Origin: Gigaspora margarita
Lineage: Eukaryota; Glomeromycota; Glomeromycetes; Diversisporales; Gigasporaceae
Direction of reading: 5' to 3'
DNA: 64,000 bases
Assembly: GCA_009809945.1 (NCBI GenBank)
Contig: WTPW01000087.1
Coordinates: 2,247-66,246 of the forward strand
In this document: positions 11,701-21,897 of the stretch, in pieces
How the letters are laid out: each line of letters opens with the position of its first letter
Numbering within the stretch: position 1 is the first letter of the stretch
Made by a program: the position numbers and the translations under genes
Notes under the pieces: model-generated
Database searches by the model: none
What the model was told of the DNA's origin: nothing
The model's input: only the letters and a program-made list of their open reading frames with translations

Positions 11701-14700
11701 TGCCGTGGTACAACATATTTTAAGATGAAAAGATTCGAAGAATCACTAGCAGATTTAAATAAAACTTTAGAAATTAATTTAAATAATGCAGAAGCATTAA
11801 AAAACCGTGGCGCAATATATTTTAAGATGAAAAGATACGAAGAATCACTAGCAGATTTAAATAAATCGCTAGAAATTAATCCAAATGATGCACACGCATT
11901 AAGTGAGCGTGGAGTAACTTATCGTATGATAAACAAATATGAAGAATCACTAGCAGATTTAAATAAATCATTAAACATTAGATCAAATAATGCAATTATA
12001 TTAGCAGAGCGTGGAGCCACGTATCTTATGATGAACAAATACGAAGAATCACTAGCAGATTTAAATCGTTCATTAAAGATTAATCTAAATAACGAATTTT
12101 CATTAAAAACCCGTAGCATAACATATTTTAAAATGAACAGATACGAAGAAGCATTAAAAGATTTGAATAAATTATTTGAAATTAATTCAAATCATGCAGA
12201 AACAGAGTTAATTACATCATTAGAAATCAAAGCTAATAATGCATTTGCATTAGAAACCCGTGGAATAACTTACCTTTTAATGAAAAAATATGAAGAATCA
12301 CTAGAAGACTTGAATAAATCATTAGAAATTGATCCTAATAATGCAGATGCATTAAGAACCCGTGGTTTAGCCTTTTATCTAGTGGAAAGATACGAAGAAT
12401 CACTAATTGATTTAAATAAGTCATTAGAAATTAATCCAAATAATGCTTTTACATTAGCAAACCGTGGAGAAACTTATCGCATGATGAATAATTACGAAGA
12501 TTCACTTGCAGATTTAAATAAATCATTAATAATTAACACAAATAATGCATATACATTAGCAAGCCGTGGAGAAACTTATTGTATAATGAATAAATATGAA
12601 AAATCATTGGCAGATTTAAATGACTCATTAAACATTCGTTCAAATAATATTAAAGCATTAGAGCAGCGTGGAGTGACTTATCGTGAGATGAATAGATACT
12701 ATGATTCACTAGCAGATTTAGATAAGTTATTAGAAATCAATCCAAATAATACGTTTGCGTTAAGGCAGCGTGGAGTAACTTATCGCACGATGAACCGATG
12801 CGAAGAATCACTAGATGATTTAAATAAATCATTAAAAATTAATTCAAATGATGCAGATGCATTAATTGAGCGTGGAATAACTTATCGAATGTTGAAAAGA
12901 TACATAGAATCACTTGAAGATTTAGATAAATCATTAGAAATTCGACCAAATAAAATAGAAGTATTAAAGCAGCGTGGAATAACTTATTACATGATGAACA
13001 GATACGAAGAATCACTAACAGACTTAAATAAATCATTAGAAGCTAATCCAAATGATGCAAACGTATTAAATCAGCGTGGATTAACTCATCTTATGATGAA
13101 CCAATATGAAAAATCACTAGCAGATTTAAATAAATCGTTAGAAATTAATCCAAATAATGCAGAAGCATTAGCAAATCGTGGAGCAACTTATTTAGTGATG
13201 AATAAATATAAGGAATCACTGGCAGATTTAAATAAATCATTAGAAATTGATCCAAATAATGCAGATGCATTAAATAAGCGTGGATTAACTTATTTCAAGA
13301 TGAATAAATACGAAGAAACACTAGTAGATTTAAATAAATCATTAAAAATTTGTCCCGATAATGTAGAAGTATTAAAGCAGCGTGGAATAACTTATCGTAT
13401 GATGAACCAATACGAAGATTCACTAGTAAATTTTGATAAATCATTAGAAATTGATCCAAATAATGCAAGCACATTATGTGAGCGTGCAATAACATATCGC
13501 CTGATGAACAGATGCGAAAAATCATTAACAGATTTAAATAAATCATTAAAAACTGGTCCAAATGATGCAACCGCATTAAGTGAGCGTGGGGTAATTTATT
13601 ACATGATGAATAGATATGAAGAATCACTAATAGATTTAAATAAATCTTTAGAAATTAATGCAAATAATGCTTTAGCATTAGCATACCGTGGAGCAAATTA
13701 TTTTATAAAGAGTAAATACGAGGAATCACTAGCAGATTTAAATAAATCATTAATAATTGATCAAAATGATAAATTTGCATTAAAAAGTCGTAGCATAACA
13801 TATTTTAAGATGACAAAATATGAAGATTCTTTAGTAGATTTAAGTAAATTATTAGAAATTAATCCATATGATGCAAACGCACTACGTGAGCGTGGAAAAA
13901 TTTATCGCATAATAAAAAGATACAATGAATCACTAGCAGATTTAAATAAAATATTAGAAAGTAATTCAAACAATTCATCTGTGTTAACAAGCCGTGGAGA
14001 AACTTATCTCATGATGGATAGATATGAAGAAGCATTAGCAGATTTAAAGAAATCAATAGCAATTGAGCCAAATGATGCAGAAGCATTAAGTAAACGTGGA
14101 GTAACTTATCGTAAAATAAATAAATACAAAAAATCACTAGCAGATTTAAATGATTCATTAAAAATTCGGCCAAATAATGTAGATGTATTAAAACAGCTTG
14201 GAGTAACTTATCGCATGATGAATAGATATGAAGAATCACTTGCAGAATTAAATAAATCATTGAAGATTGATCCAAATAATGCAGAAGCATTAACATACCT
14301 TGGTACAACTTATCTAATGATGAATAGATATGAGGAATCACTAGCAAATTTAAATAAATCATTAGAAATTAACCCAAATAATGCTGAAACATTAGCGTAC
14401 CGTGGTGCGACATATTTTAAGATGGATAAATACGAGAAATCACTAGCGGATTTAAATAAATCATTAGGAATTAATCCAAATAATGCAGAGGCATTAGCAA
14501 ACCGTGGCGAAACTTATCGCATGATGAACAGATACGAAGATTCACTTGCAGATTTAGATCAATCATTAAAAATCGATCCAAATAATGCATTTACATTAGC
14601 AAGTCGTGGAATAACTTATTTTATAATGAACAAATATGAAGAATCACTAGCAGATTTAAATAAATCATTACTAATTAATCCAAATAATACAGAAGCATTA

Positions 14701-17700
14701 GCGTATCGTGGAGCAACTTATCTTGCGATAAGCAAATTTGAGGACTCACTAGCAGATTTAATTTGTTCATTAACGATTGATCTAAATCACGCATTTTCTT
14801 TAAGAAACCGTAGTATAGCATATTTTAAAATGAACAGATGCGAAGAAGCATTAACAGATCTGAATAAATTAGTTGAAATTAATCCAAACTATTCAGAAGA
14901 AGATTTAAATATATCATTAAAAATTAACCCAAATAATGCAATTGCATTAGAAAACCGTGGAATAACTTATCTTTTAATGAAAAAATATGAAGAATCATTG
15001 GCAGATTTAAATAAAACAATAGAAATTAATCCTAATAATGCAGACGCATTAAGATCCCGTGGTGTAGCCTTTTATCTAGTGGAAAAATACGAAGAATCAC
15101 TAATAGATTTAACAAAGTCATTAGAAATTAATCCAAATAATAGTTTTACATTAGCAAACCGTGGAGAAACTTATCGTATGATGAAAAAATATGAAGATTC
15201 ACTATCAGATTTAAATAAATCATTAACAATTAATCCAAATAATGCATTTACATTAGCAAACCGCGGAATAACTTATTGTATGATGAATAAATATGAAGAA
15301 TCACTAGCAGATTTAAGTGACTCATTAAAAATTTGTTCAAATAATATAGAAGCATTAAAGCAGCGTGGAGTAACTTATCGTGAGATGAATAGATACTATG
15401 AATCACTAGCAGATTTAAATAAATCATTAGAAATTGATCCAAATAATACGTTTGCATTACGGGAGCGTGGAGTAACTTATCACATGATGAATAAATATGA
15501 AGAATCACTAGCAGATTTAAATAAATCATTAAAAATTAATCCGAATGATGCGGACGCATTAATTGAACGTGGAATAATTTATCGTATGTTGAACAAATAC
15601 GAAGATTCGCTAACAGATTTTAATAAATCATTAGAAATTCGACCGAATAAAATAAAAATATTGAAGCAGCGTGGAATAACTTATTACATGATGAACAGAT
15701 ACGAAGAATCACTAGCAGACTTAAATAAATCATTAGAAGCTAATCCAAATGATACGAACGTATTAAATAAGCGTGGAGTAATTTATCTTATGATGAACAG
15801 ATATGAAAAATCACTAGCAGATTTAAATAAATCATTAGAAATTCGTCCAAATAATGCAGAAGCATTAGGATATCGTGGAGCAACTTATTTAATGATGAAT
15901 AAATATGAGGAATCACTAGCAGATTTAAATGATTCATTAGACATTAATCCAAAAAATGCATATGTATTAAGTAAGCGTGGAGTAACTTATCGCAAAATTA
16001 ATAAATACAAAAAATCACTAGCGGATTTAAGTAAATCATTAAGAATCCATTCAAGTAATGCTGAAGTATTGAAGCAGCGTGGAATAACTTATCGCATGAT
16101 GGACAGATACGAAGAGTCACTAGCAGATTTAAACAAATCATTAGAAATTGATCCAAATAATGCAGACACATTATGTGAACGCGGAGTAACTTATCGCATG
16201 ATGAACAAATATAAAAAATCACTAGCAGATTTAAATAAATCATTAGAAACTAATTTAAATAATGCTGATGCATTAAGTAAGCGTGGAATAACTTACTTTA
16301 TGATGAACAAATATGAAGAATCACTAGCAGATTTAAATAAATCATTAGAAATTCAATCAAATAATGCAGAAGCATTAGCATATCGTGGAACAACTTATCA
16401 ATTGATGGATAGATTTGAGGAATCACTAGCAGATTTAAATAAATCATTAGAAATTAATCCGCATAATGTATTTGTATTAGCAGGTCGTGGAGAAACTTAT
16501 CGCATGATGGAGAGATATGAAGATTCGCTAGTGGATTTCAATAAATTATTAGAAATTAATCCGAATAATGCAGACGCATTAGCATACCGTGGAGCAACTT
16601 ATCTTATAATGAACAAGTACGAGGAATCACTAGTAGATTTAAATAAATCATTAGTAATTCGCCCAAATGATGTAGAGGTATTAAAGCAATGCGGAATAAT
16701 TTATCGCATCATGAAAGAATACGAAAAATCCCTAGAAAGTTTAAATAAATCGCTAAAAATTAATTCAAATTTTGATGCGGATACACTAATTGAGCGTGGA
16801 ATAACTTATCGTATGATGAAAAAATACAAAGAATCACTAGCAGATTTAAATAAATCATTAGAAACTAATCCAAATGATGCATACGCATTAAGTGAGCGTG
16901 GTGCAACTTATTGTATGATGAACAGATATGAAGAATCACTTGGAGATTTAAATAAATCATTAGAAATTAATCCAAATAATGCAGAAGCATTAGCATACCG
17001 TGGAGAAACTTATCAAATGATTAATAGATATGAGGAATCACTAGCAGATTTAAATTTTTCGTTAATAATTAATCCAAATAATAATGTATTTGCATTAAAA
17101 AAACGTAGCATAACTTATTTTAAGATGAACCGATACGAAGAATCACTAGCAGATCTAAATAAATTATTAGAAATTAATTCAATTGATAAATTTGCATTAT
17201 TTAACCGTGGAGAAACTTATCGCACAATAAACAAATACGACGAATCACTAGCAGATTTAAATCAATTATTAATAATTGATCCATATAATGCATCCGTATT
17301 TGCAAGCCGTGGAGAAACCTATCGCATGATGGGCAGATACGAAGATTCACTAGCAGATTTAAAAAGATCATTAGCATTTGATCGAAAAAATGCAGACGCA
17401 TTAAGCAAGCGCGGAGTAGTTTATCGCATGATAAAAAAATATAAAAAATCACTATCAGATCTTGATAAATCATTAGAAATCCTTTCCAATAATATGGAAG
17501 TATTAAAGCAGCGTGGAGTTACTTATTTCATGTTGAACAGATATGGAGAATCACTAGCAGATTTAAATAAATCATTAGGAATTGATCCAAATAATGAATT
17601 TGCATTAGAATATCGTGGAGCAACTTATTACATGATGAGCAGATATAAAGAATCACTAGCGGATTTAAATAATTTATTAAAAATTAGTCCAAATAATGTA

Positions 17701-19326
17701 GAAGCATTAGCATACCGTGGTGCAACATATTTTAAGATGAATAGATACGAAGAATCACTAGCAGATTTAAACAAAACATTAGAAATTGATCCTAATCATA
17801 TATTTGCATTAAGAGAGCGTGGAATAATTTATTTCATGATGGACAGATACGAAGAATCACTAGTTGATTTAAGTAAATTATTGGAAATTGAAAAAAATAA
17901 TGAAGAAACATTAGCATACCGTGGTGTAACATATTTTAAAATGAATAGATACGAGGAATCACTAGCAGATTTAACTAAATCATTAAATATTTATAGAATT
18001 ATAAATTCATTAAATACTAAAAGAAATGCAGAATCATTCGCATATCGTGGAGCAATTTATCTAATGATGAACAAATACCATAGTGCACTAGATGATTTAA
18101 ATTATTCATTATCAATAATCAGTCCAAATAATAATGCATTTGCGTTAATAAACCGTGGCATAGTATATTTTAAGATGAACAGATTCGAAGAATCACTAGC
18201 AGATTTTAATAACTTATCGAAAATTCATCTAAATTGTGCAGAAGCAGATTTAAATAAATTATTAAAATTTGTTCCAGATAATGTAAAAGCATTAGAAAGC
18301 CGTGGAATAACTTATTTTATGATGAAAAAACATGAAGAATCATTAGCAGATTTAAACAATTCATTAGAATTTAATCCTAATAATGCATTTACATTAAGAT
18401 CTCGTGGTATAGTCTTTTGTTTCATGGATAGATACGATGAATCACTAGCAGATTTAAATAAATCATTAGAAATTAATCCAAATAATGCATTTGCATTAGC
18501 AAACCGTGGAGAAACTTATCGCATGATGAACAGATACGAAGATTCACTAGCAGATTTAGATAAATCATTAAAAATCGATCCAAATAATGCATTTACATTA
18601 GCAAGCCGTGGAGTAACTTATTGCATGATGAATAAATACGAAGAATCACTAGGAGATTTAAATAAATCATTAGTAATTCATCCAAATAATATTGAAGCAT
18701 TAAAGCAGCGTGGAGTAACTTATCGCAAATTGAATTTATATAAAGTATCATTAACTGATCTAAATAATTCATTAGGAATTAATCCAAATCATGCATTTGC
18801 TTTAAGCCAGCGTGGAGTAACTTATCGCATGTTACACAAATGCGAACAATCACTGACAGATTTAAATAAATCATTAAAAATTAATCCAAATGATGCAGAT
18901 GCATTATGTGAGCGTGGAGTAACTTATCGCGTGTTGAATAGATACACAGAATCACTAGCCGATTTAAATAAATCATTAGAAATTTGTCCAAATAATGTAG
19001 AAGTATTAAAGCAGCGTGGAGTAACTTATCGTATGATGAATAGTTACGAAGAATCATTAGCAGATTTAAATAAATCATTAGAAATTGATCCAAACGATGC
19101 AGGCGCATTAATTGAACGTGGAGCAACATTTAGCATTATGAAAAGATATGAAGAATCATTAACAGATTTAAATAAGTTATTAGAAATTAATCCAAATAAT
19201 GCAGAAGCATTAGCATGTCGTGCAGCAACTTATCGCATAATGAGCAAATCTGATGAATCACTAGCAGATTTAAATAATTTATTAGGAATTAATCTAAATG
19301 AATCACATATATTTTTATTGCAATGA
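5800..19326 (+). CDS. Giant tetratricopeptide-repeat (TPR) protein, 4508 aa
   Basis: A single uninterrupted ORF made almost wholly of 34-residue units of the form NAxALxxRGxTYxxMNRYEE followed by SLADLNKSLEINPN. Gly and Tyr of helix A, the small residue at the turn, and the Pro-Asn link match the TPR consensus. 4508/34 gives about 132 units. TPRs stack into a right-handed superhelix that binds peptides or partner proteins; the partner here is unknown. There is no signal peptide, membrane segment or catalytic domain, and the protein ends 16 residues after the last unit (NLNESHIFLLQ). The start is uncertain. TPR-like codons continue upstream in frame from 5764 (ASRRITYYK) to an in-frame TAA at 5740, so the ATG at 5800 lies in mid-repeat and the 5' end may be truncated. 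Every unit contains an in-frame Met. No intron was needed. Four half-length units (near residues 825, 2133, 3033 and 4146) mark internal segmental duplications. TPR families are known to be expanded in Rhizophagus, but a pure array this long is exceptional. Confidence 0.9.
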   Translation: MNKYKETGADLNKSSEIDPKNAHAINKRGETYRKMNKYKESLANLTKSLNNKPNNAETLSERGVIYRMMSRYEESITDLTKSLELVLKQRGATNNMKHRYEETLSDLNKSQEIALKQRGITYRLMNRYEESLADLNESLKINPNDANALSERGETYRKLNKFEESLSDLNKSLEINSNNVETLLNRAETYRMMDRYEESLKDLNKSLKINPNNEFALRSRGATFYQMDRYEESLVDLNKLLENRPNNIQALKRSGIIYRKMNRYEESLANLNKALGINPNNAEALVHRGETYRMMERYEESLTDLNKSLEIRPNNAEALKQRGITYRKMNRYDESLADFNKSLDIEQENAFILTNRGENCSLTNKYEELLTDLNKSLEINPNDTNALNERGATYLMMNRHEESLVDLNKSLEINPNNAFALAYRGATYYMMKRYEESLTDLNKSLGINPKHAFALAYRGATYFKTNRCEKSLADLNKSLEINLNAVALKNRGAIYFKMNRYEETLADLNKLLEFNLNNADALRERGVTFRMINRYKESLEDLNKSLEINPDNVLTLAGRGVTYRMMNRHDESLTDLNKSLEINPNNATILAERGVTYRKMNRYEESLADLNKSLEINPNNASTLAERGATYCKMNRHEESLADLNKSLESNPDNAEALANRGKTYRMMDKFEESLEDLNRSLEINPNDADTLSERGTTYRKLNQYKKSLADLNRSLETKPNNAASLGERGVTYLMMNRFEKSLEDLNNSLEIDLNNTETLAYRGASFLMMNRYEESLTDLNNSLEINPDNEFALKTRGIAYFKMNRYEESQTDLNKLLEINPSCAETDLNKSVEINHNNAIALENRGVTYLIKKMYKESLADLNKSLEINPNNEFTLRFRGVAFYLMDKYEESLADLNRSLEINPDNTFTLANRGETYRMMKIYEESLADLNKALEIDPNNADALSKRGVTYRMMNKYEESLSDLNKLLETYPNNAEALANRGETYRMMNRYEESLDDLDKSLEINPNNIFALMQRGIIYQMMSRFEESLADLNTILETNPNNADALCERGVTFRMMNRYEESLSDLNKSLEIRSDNVEVLKQRGVIYYKMNKYEESLADLNKSLEISPGNAFALANRGETYRMMKRYDESLEDLNKSLEIDPNNADALRSRGVTFYLVERYEESLTDLNKSLEIDPNNAEALANRGETYHMMDRYEESLEDLNKSLEINPKNTFALMQRGIIFRTMSRFEESLADINTILEINLDNADALNERGATYCMMNRYEESLLDLNKSLEISPDNAFTLANRGETYRMMKRYEESLTDLNKSLEINQNNADALSKRGMTYHMMNKYDEKSLADLNKSLEINPNNAEALANRGETYRIMGRYEESLEDLNKSLEINSNNAKVLAHRGKTYRMMGRYEESLKDLNKSLDIIPNDADTLNERGITFCRINRFEESLADLNKSLEIIPNYPNALSERGETYCNMNKYEESLADLNQSLEINPNNAEALTYRGKTYLMMNRYEESLANLNQSLEINPNNAEALAYRGATYFKMNRYEESLADLNKSLEINPNNAEALAYRGATYLVMNKYEESLADLNRSLEINPNNADALNKRGVAFCEMNEYEQSLADLNKSLEIHPDNGEALKQRGVIYRKMNKYEESLKDLNKSLEISPNNAGTLCERAIIYRLMKKYEESLSDLNKSFETSPNDATALGERGVIYCMMKRYEESLVDLNKSLEINPDNALALAYRGEIYFIKYKYEESLADLNKSLTINPNDEFALKNRSMTYFKMARYEESLADLNKLLEINPNDTKTLSERGETYCKMNRYEESLADLNKLLENDPNNILVLTKRGETYRIMGRCEESLADLKKSLVINPKDAEALSKRGLTYRKINKYKKSLADFDKSLEIHPDNVEVLKQRGVTYRMMNRYGESLADLNKSLSINPNDADALSERGVTYLTTNKYEASLEDFSKSLEIDPNNAFVLSCRGTTYFKMKRFEESLADLNKTLEINLNNAEALKNRGAIYFKMKRYEESLADLNKSLEINPNDAHALSERGVTYRMINKYEESLADLNKSLNIRSNNAIILAERGATYLMMNKYEESLADLNRSLKINLNNEFSLKTRSITYFKMNRYEEALKDLNKLFEINSNHAETELITSLEIKANNAFALETRGITYLLMKKYEESLEDLNKSLEIDPNNADALRTRGLAFYLVERYEESLIDLNKSLEINPNNAFTLANRGETYRMMNNYEDSLADLNKSLIINTNNAYTLASRGETYCIMNKYEKSLADLNDSLNIRSNNIKALEQRGVTYREMNRYYDSLADLDKLLEINPNNTFALRQRGVTYRTMNRCEESLDDLNKSLKINSNDADALIERGITYRMLKRYIESLEDLDKSLEIRPNKIEVLKQRGITYYMMNRYEESLTDLNKSLEANPNDANVLNQRGLTHLMMNQYEKSLADLNKSLEINPNNAEALANRGATYLVMNKYKESLADLNKSLEIDPNNADALNKRGLTYFKMNKYEETLVDLNKSLKICPDNVEVLKQRGITYRMMNQYEDSLVNFDKSLEIDPNNASTLCERAITYRLMNRCEKSLTDLNKSLKTGPNDATALSERGVIYYMMNRYEESLIDLNKSLEINANNALALAYRGANYFIKSKYEESLADLNKSLIIDQNDKFALKSRSITYFKMTKYEDSLVDLSKLLEINPYDANALRERGKIYRIIKRYNESLADLNKILESNSNNSSVLTSRGETYLMMDRYEEALADLKKSIAIEPNDAEALSKRGVTYRKINKYKKSLADLNDSLKIRPNNVDVLKQLGVTYRMMNRYEESLAELNKSLKIDPNNAEALTYLGTTYLMMNRYEESLANLNKSLEINPNNAETLAYRGATYFKMDKYEKSLADLNKSLGINPNNAEALANRGETYRMMNRYEDSLADLDQSLKIDPNNAFTLASRGITYFIMNKYEESLADLNKSLLINPNNTEALAYRGATYLAISKFEDSLADLICSLTIDLNHAFSLRNRSIAYFKMNRCEEALTDLNKLVEINPNYSEEDLNISLKINPNNAIALENRGITYLLMKKYEESLADLNKTIEINPNNADALRSRGVAFYLVEKYEESLIDLTKSLEINPNNSFTLANRGETYRMMKKYEDSLSDLNKSLTINPNNAFTLANRGITYCMMNKYEESLADLSDSLKICSNNIEALKQRGVTYREMNRYYESLADLNKSLEIDPNNTFALRERGVTYHMMNKYEESLADLNKSLKINPNDADALIERGIIYRMLNKYEDSLTDFNKSLEIRPNKIKILKQRGITYYMMNRYEESLADLNKSLEANPNDTNVLNKRGVIYLMMNRYEKSLADLNKSLEIRPNNAEALGYRGATYLMMNKYEESLADLNDSLDINPKNAYVLSKRGVTYRKINKYKKSLADLSKSLRIHSSNAEVLKQRGITYRMMDRYEESLADLNKSLEIDPNNADTLCERGVTYRMMNKYKKSLADLNKSLETNLNNADALSKRGITYFMMNKYEESLADLNKSLEIQSNNAEALAYRGTTYQLMDRFEESLADLNKSLEINPHNVFVLAGRGETYRMMERYEDSLVDFNKLLEINPNNADALAYRGATYLIMNKYEESLVDLNKSLVIRPNDVEVLKQCGIIYRIMKEYEKSLESLNKSLKINSNFDADTLIERGITYRMMKKYKESLADLNKSLETNPNDAYALSERGATYCMMNRYEESLGDLNKSLEINPNNAEALAYRGETYQMINRYEESLADLNFSLIINPNNNVFALKKRSITYFKMNRYEESLADLNKLLEINSIDKFALFNRGETYRTINKYDESLADLNQLLIIDPYNASVFASRGETYRMMGRYEDSLADLKRSLAFDRKNADALSKRGVVYRMIKKYKKSLSDLDKSLEILSNNMEVLKQRGVTYFMLNRYGESLADLNKSLGIDPNNEFALEYRGATYYMMSRYKESLADLNNLLKISPNNVEALAYRGATYFKMNRYEESLADLNKTLEIDPNHIFALRERGIIYFMMDRYEESLVDLSKLLEIEKNNEETLAYRGVTYFKMNRYEESLADLTKSLNIYRIINSLNTKRNAESFAYRGAIYLMMNKYHSALDDLNYSLSIISPNNNAFALINRGIVYFKMNRFEESLADFNNLSKIHLNCAEADLNKLLKFVPDNVKALESRGITYFMMKKHEESLADLNNSLEFNPNNAFTLRSRGIVFCFMDRYDESLADLNKSLEINPNNAFALANRGETYRMMNRYEDSLADLDKSLKIDPNNAFTLASRGVTYCMMNKYEESLGDLNKSLVIHPNNIEALKQRGVTYRKLNLYKVSLTDLNNSLGINPNHAFALSQRGVTYRMLHKCEQSLTDLNKSLKINPNDADALCERGVTYRVLNRYTESLADLNKSLEICPNNVEVLKQRGVTYRMMNSYEESLADLNKSLEIDPNDAGALIERGATFSIMKRYEESLTDLNKLLEINPNNAEALACRAATYRIMSKSDESLADLNNLLGINLNESHIFLLQ

Positions 19327-20254
19327 TATTTAAATTCAAATATAAATAATAATTTTATTTAATATTGATATGAATAAAAAAATTAAAGACATTTACATTT
19401 TATTTTATATTTATTTTTATTGACATTAACATTTTATTTTATGTTTATTTTTAACATTTTATTTTATGTTTATTTTTAACATTTTATTTTATGTTTATTT
19501 TTAACGACATTAACATTTTATCTTAAAATTATGAATTTCTGTTTGTCAATTGATTTTTTGTTGCATTCTCGTGAGCCGCACATTGCCAATTTTATCCAAA
19601 AAGGAAAATTGTTTATTCCAATATTTTTATATAGTACTTGTACTTGTACTTGGGCATTCGTGCAGGTCTAGTACTGTTCCCCAAAAATTTTTATCGATTT
19701 CATGTTATATTTATAGGAAAAAAAAGATGTAGGGCTTTGCAATTTTTTAATAAATATTTGTGAAATATTGACAATAGCAGTAGAGTAATAAAGTAACGTA
19801 AAATAATAAAAAAATCGGGTACTGATTCGTTTCACGTCCAACGGCTTTTTTCCAATCGTATAATTTTTTTTGAGTCTTATGAACAGAGCCATTTTACTTC
19901 TAATTTTGGTTAATATGAAATAAGTAGCTGCGCAACGCAGTTGCGCGAAACCAGGAACGGGGAAATCAGTACATTATGATGTAAATATTATATATTGTGA
20001 CCATCGGTTGGGAGAACAATGATGATATCGGTCCAATTTAACTCAAATGGTTCACTTGGGTTTAAATTTATAACAATAGTACACAGGTTTATCACTTAAA
20101 TAGATCAATCTACGTGATTGATTTAAATAAGACGTATATTATGTAATTTATTAAGCATTGGGGGGGGTAATTTATTAAATACTTTGTGAGTTATTAAGAA
20201 TTACTGCCACAGTAACTAACAATAAACTCACGGCTTACAATTCCTACAACCAGA
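19327..20254. other. AT-rich 3' flank with a 25-bp tandem repeat
   Basis: Downstream of the TPR gene. Possible polyadenylation motifs (GAATAAAAA) lie near 19372. From about 19390 to 19515 a 25-bp unit, ATTTTATTTTATGTTTATTT plus TTAAC, is repeated about four times, the first copy degenerate. The rest, to the next inverted-repeat element, holds no recognisable gene; short ORFs here have no protein-like features. Confidence 0.6.
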
Positions 20255-20259
20255 AGTCA

Positions 20260-20987
20260 GTGGATGGGTACGGTTACGGCTATAGCCGTTTGTGACCGGC
20301 TATAGCCGTAACCGATTCTAGTCGGTCAGCTGACCGACTAAATTATAGCCGATGCCAGATTTCAAAACAGATCGACACGGATCAGCCCGATAAGCGGAAG
20401 ATCCCGTAAAGACGAAATATGATTCTTTGTGTAACCGTAACTTTGTCGATCCTTATTTTCGTGCTTTAATCTCAATTATCTCAAGAGCCAACAAACCAAT
20501 TTTGATGTTCTAACCGCTATTAGAATCAGAAAAATTGGCTTTACAACTTTGGGGGACGTCTAAAGCCTGGCACCTTATGAAATTACCTGATTTTTCTGAT
20601 TTTCCGATTTTTAGGGTTAGGGTTAGGGTTGAGTTAGAGAGAAGTTTATTTATATATATAATAGTAAAATCGCATTTCCAACACTTTTACTTAGTCAACC
20701 AAGGCCGGTTTAGATAGCCGTTTTCTATATATTTCGCTTTTTTGTCTTTGCCGTCTCGCTTTGTTTTGCCCGGACTGATCCGGGTTATATATCGGGTAAT
20801 TTCGTAAGGTGCCAGGCTTTAGACGACCCCCAACTTTGGTTAAAGATCAAAGAACCTTAGCATAGTAAAATAATTGATCGACTATAGTCGGCTATTAGCC
20901 GGTATGACCGACCGCACTTAGCCGGTTATATGCCTATAGTCGATAATAACCGACCGAAACCGACCGTAACCGACCGAACCCATCCCT
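20260..20987. mobile_element. Inverted-repeat element with CCG-rich ends, host of a nested element
   Basis: The ends are GGATGGGTACGGTTACGG and, in complement, GGATGGGTTCGGTCGG, followed on both sides by degenerate CGGTTA/CGACTA steps. AGTCA flanks both ends (20255-20259 and 20988-20992), a possible 5-bp target duplication. A second, better preserved element (20552-20830) is inserted in its middle. No transposase is encoded. Confidence 0.6.
20552..20830. mobile_element. hAT-like MITE with internal TTAGGG repeats
   Basis: Terminal inverted repeats of about 45 bp begin GGGGACGTCTAAAGCCTGGC; the right end is the near-exact complement. The 8-bp sequence CAACTTTG lies immediately outside both ends (20544-20551 and 20831-20838), an exact target duplication of hAT size. 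The interior carries three TTAGGG units near 20613, the same motif as fungal telomere repeats. A relative with diverged ends lies at 50164-50455. Confidence 0.8.
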
Positions 20988-20992
20988 AGTCA

Positions 20993-21897
20993 TAATCTGT
21001 GCCTTCGCCCATTGCATACAAACAACAAATATTACCTCAAGCCTACGCCACAATCAAAAGTCTTGTAATTTCGGATGGCTTGGGTCACTGGAGTCTTCTG
21101 GTGTTACCGATTTGCATTTAAGTCACGGGTAAAATTTTTAACCGTGACAATATCTAACTTCCGAATTACTTTGCCGATTAGCAAATTACTTTAACGTCTT
21201 GTAGAGAAAAAGGTATCTGATATAGTTTCTAAATTTTTATACGACCTCTGCAAATACGTATTCGATCTCATGATTATCGTGAAAGAAGATGTTACTTTAG
21301 TATAAGCTTTTTTTTCCTCTCATTTTTTACTAGTATTCTATTTTTTGTTACTAGAATTAATTTTTCTCTTTCTTTAGGTACGAGATGATATACAAAAATC
21401 AGCCAATCACAATAAAAGTTGATACTGAATTTAGCTCCAATAGTAAACCGGGTTCTGCAAATATCGTTCGTTGTAGGATTAATCAAGTGATATGAGGTCA
21501 CGAATCACTTGGATCCGAGTCAGGATATCACTTAATTTGATCCGATTAATTATGCGAGCAATTTAAGAGTCAGTTTACGAAACAATGTAGGGGAGGGCGT
21601 TAATAAGGTAATAATTTTAAGGTTATGTATTGCGAGAACAATAATAATATATTTAAGGGGGCAATGACGATGTTGATACCTGATACCTGCAAAAAAAATA
21701 ATAAATCGAGTACCTATGCAACAATCGTAAATGTTAAAACGATTAAGTAAATCTGCACAATTTTATATAGTTAGCAAACAATATAAACAATAATTGCAGT
21801 ATTCATAGTAAAGCGTTATTCATAATTAAAATTTAAAAGGAATAGTTTAGTATACTTTATTCAATTGGTCTCGACCTTTTAGTTATAACGGTTAATT
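20993..21897. other. Intergenic, no gene recognised
   Basis: Mixed AT-rich sequence without a protein-like ORF. The minus-strand ORF at 21292-21501 has no recognisable motif and a low-complexity C-terminus. Confidence 0.5.

Noticed and set aside
5720..19129. About 20 minus-strand ORFs inside the TPR gene (60-120 codons, Leu/Ile-rich)
   Set aside because: They repeat with the TPR period and are antisense translations of a biased repeat; none has a start context or independent motif.
20610..20636. TTAGGG run as a telomere or chromosome end
   Set aside because: Only three units, internal to an element with an exact target duplication; also degenerate runs at 50215-50270 and 57513-57531.
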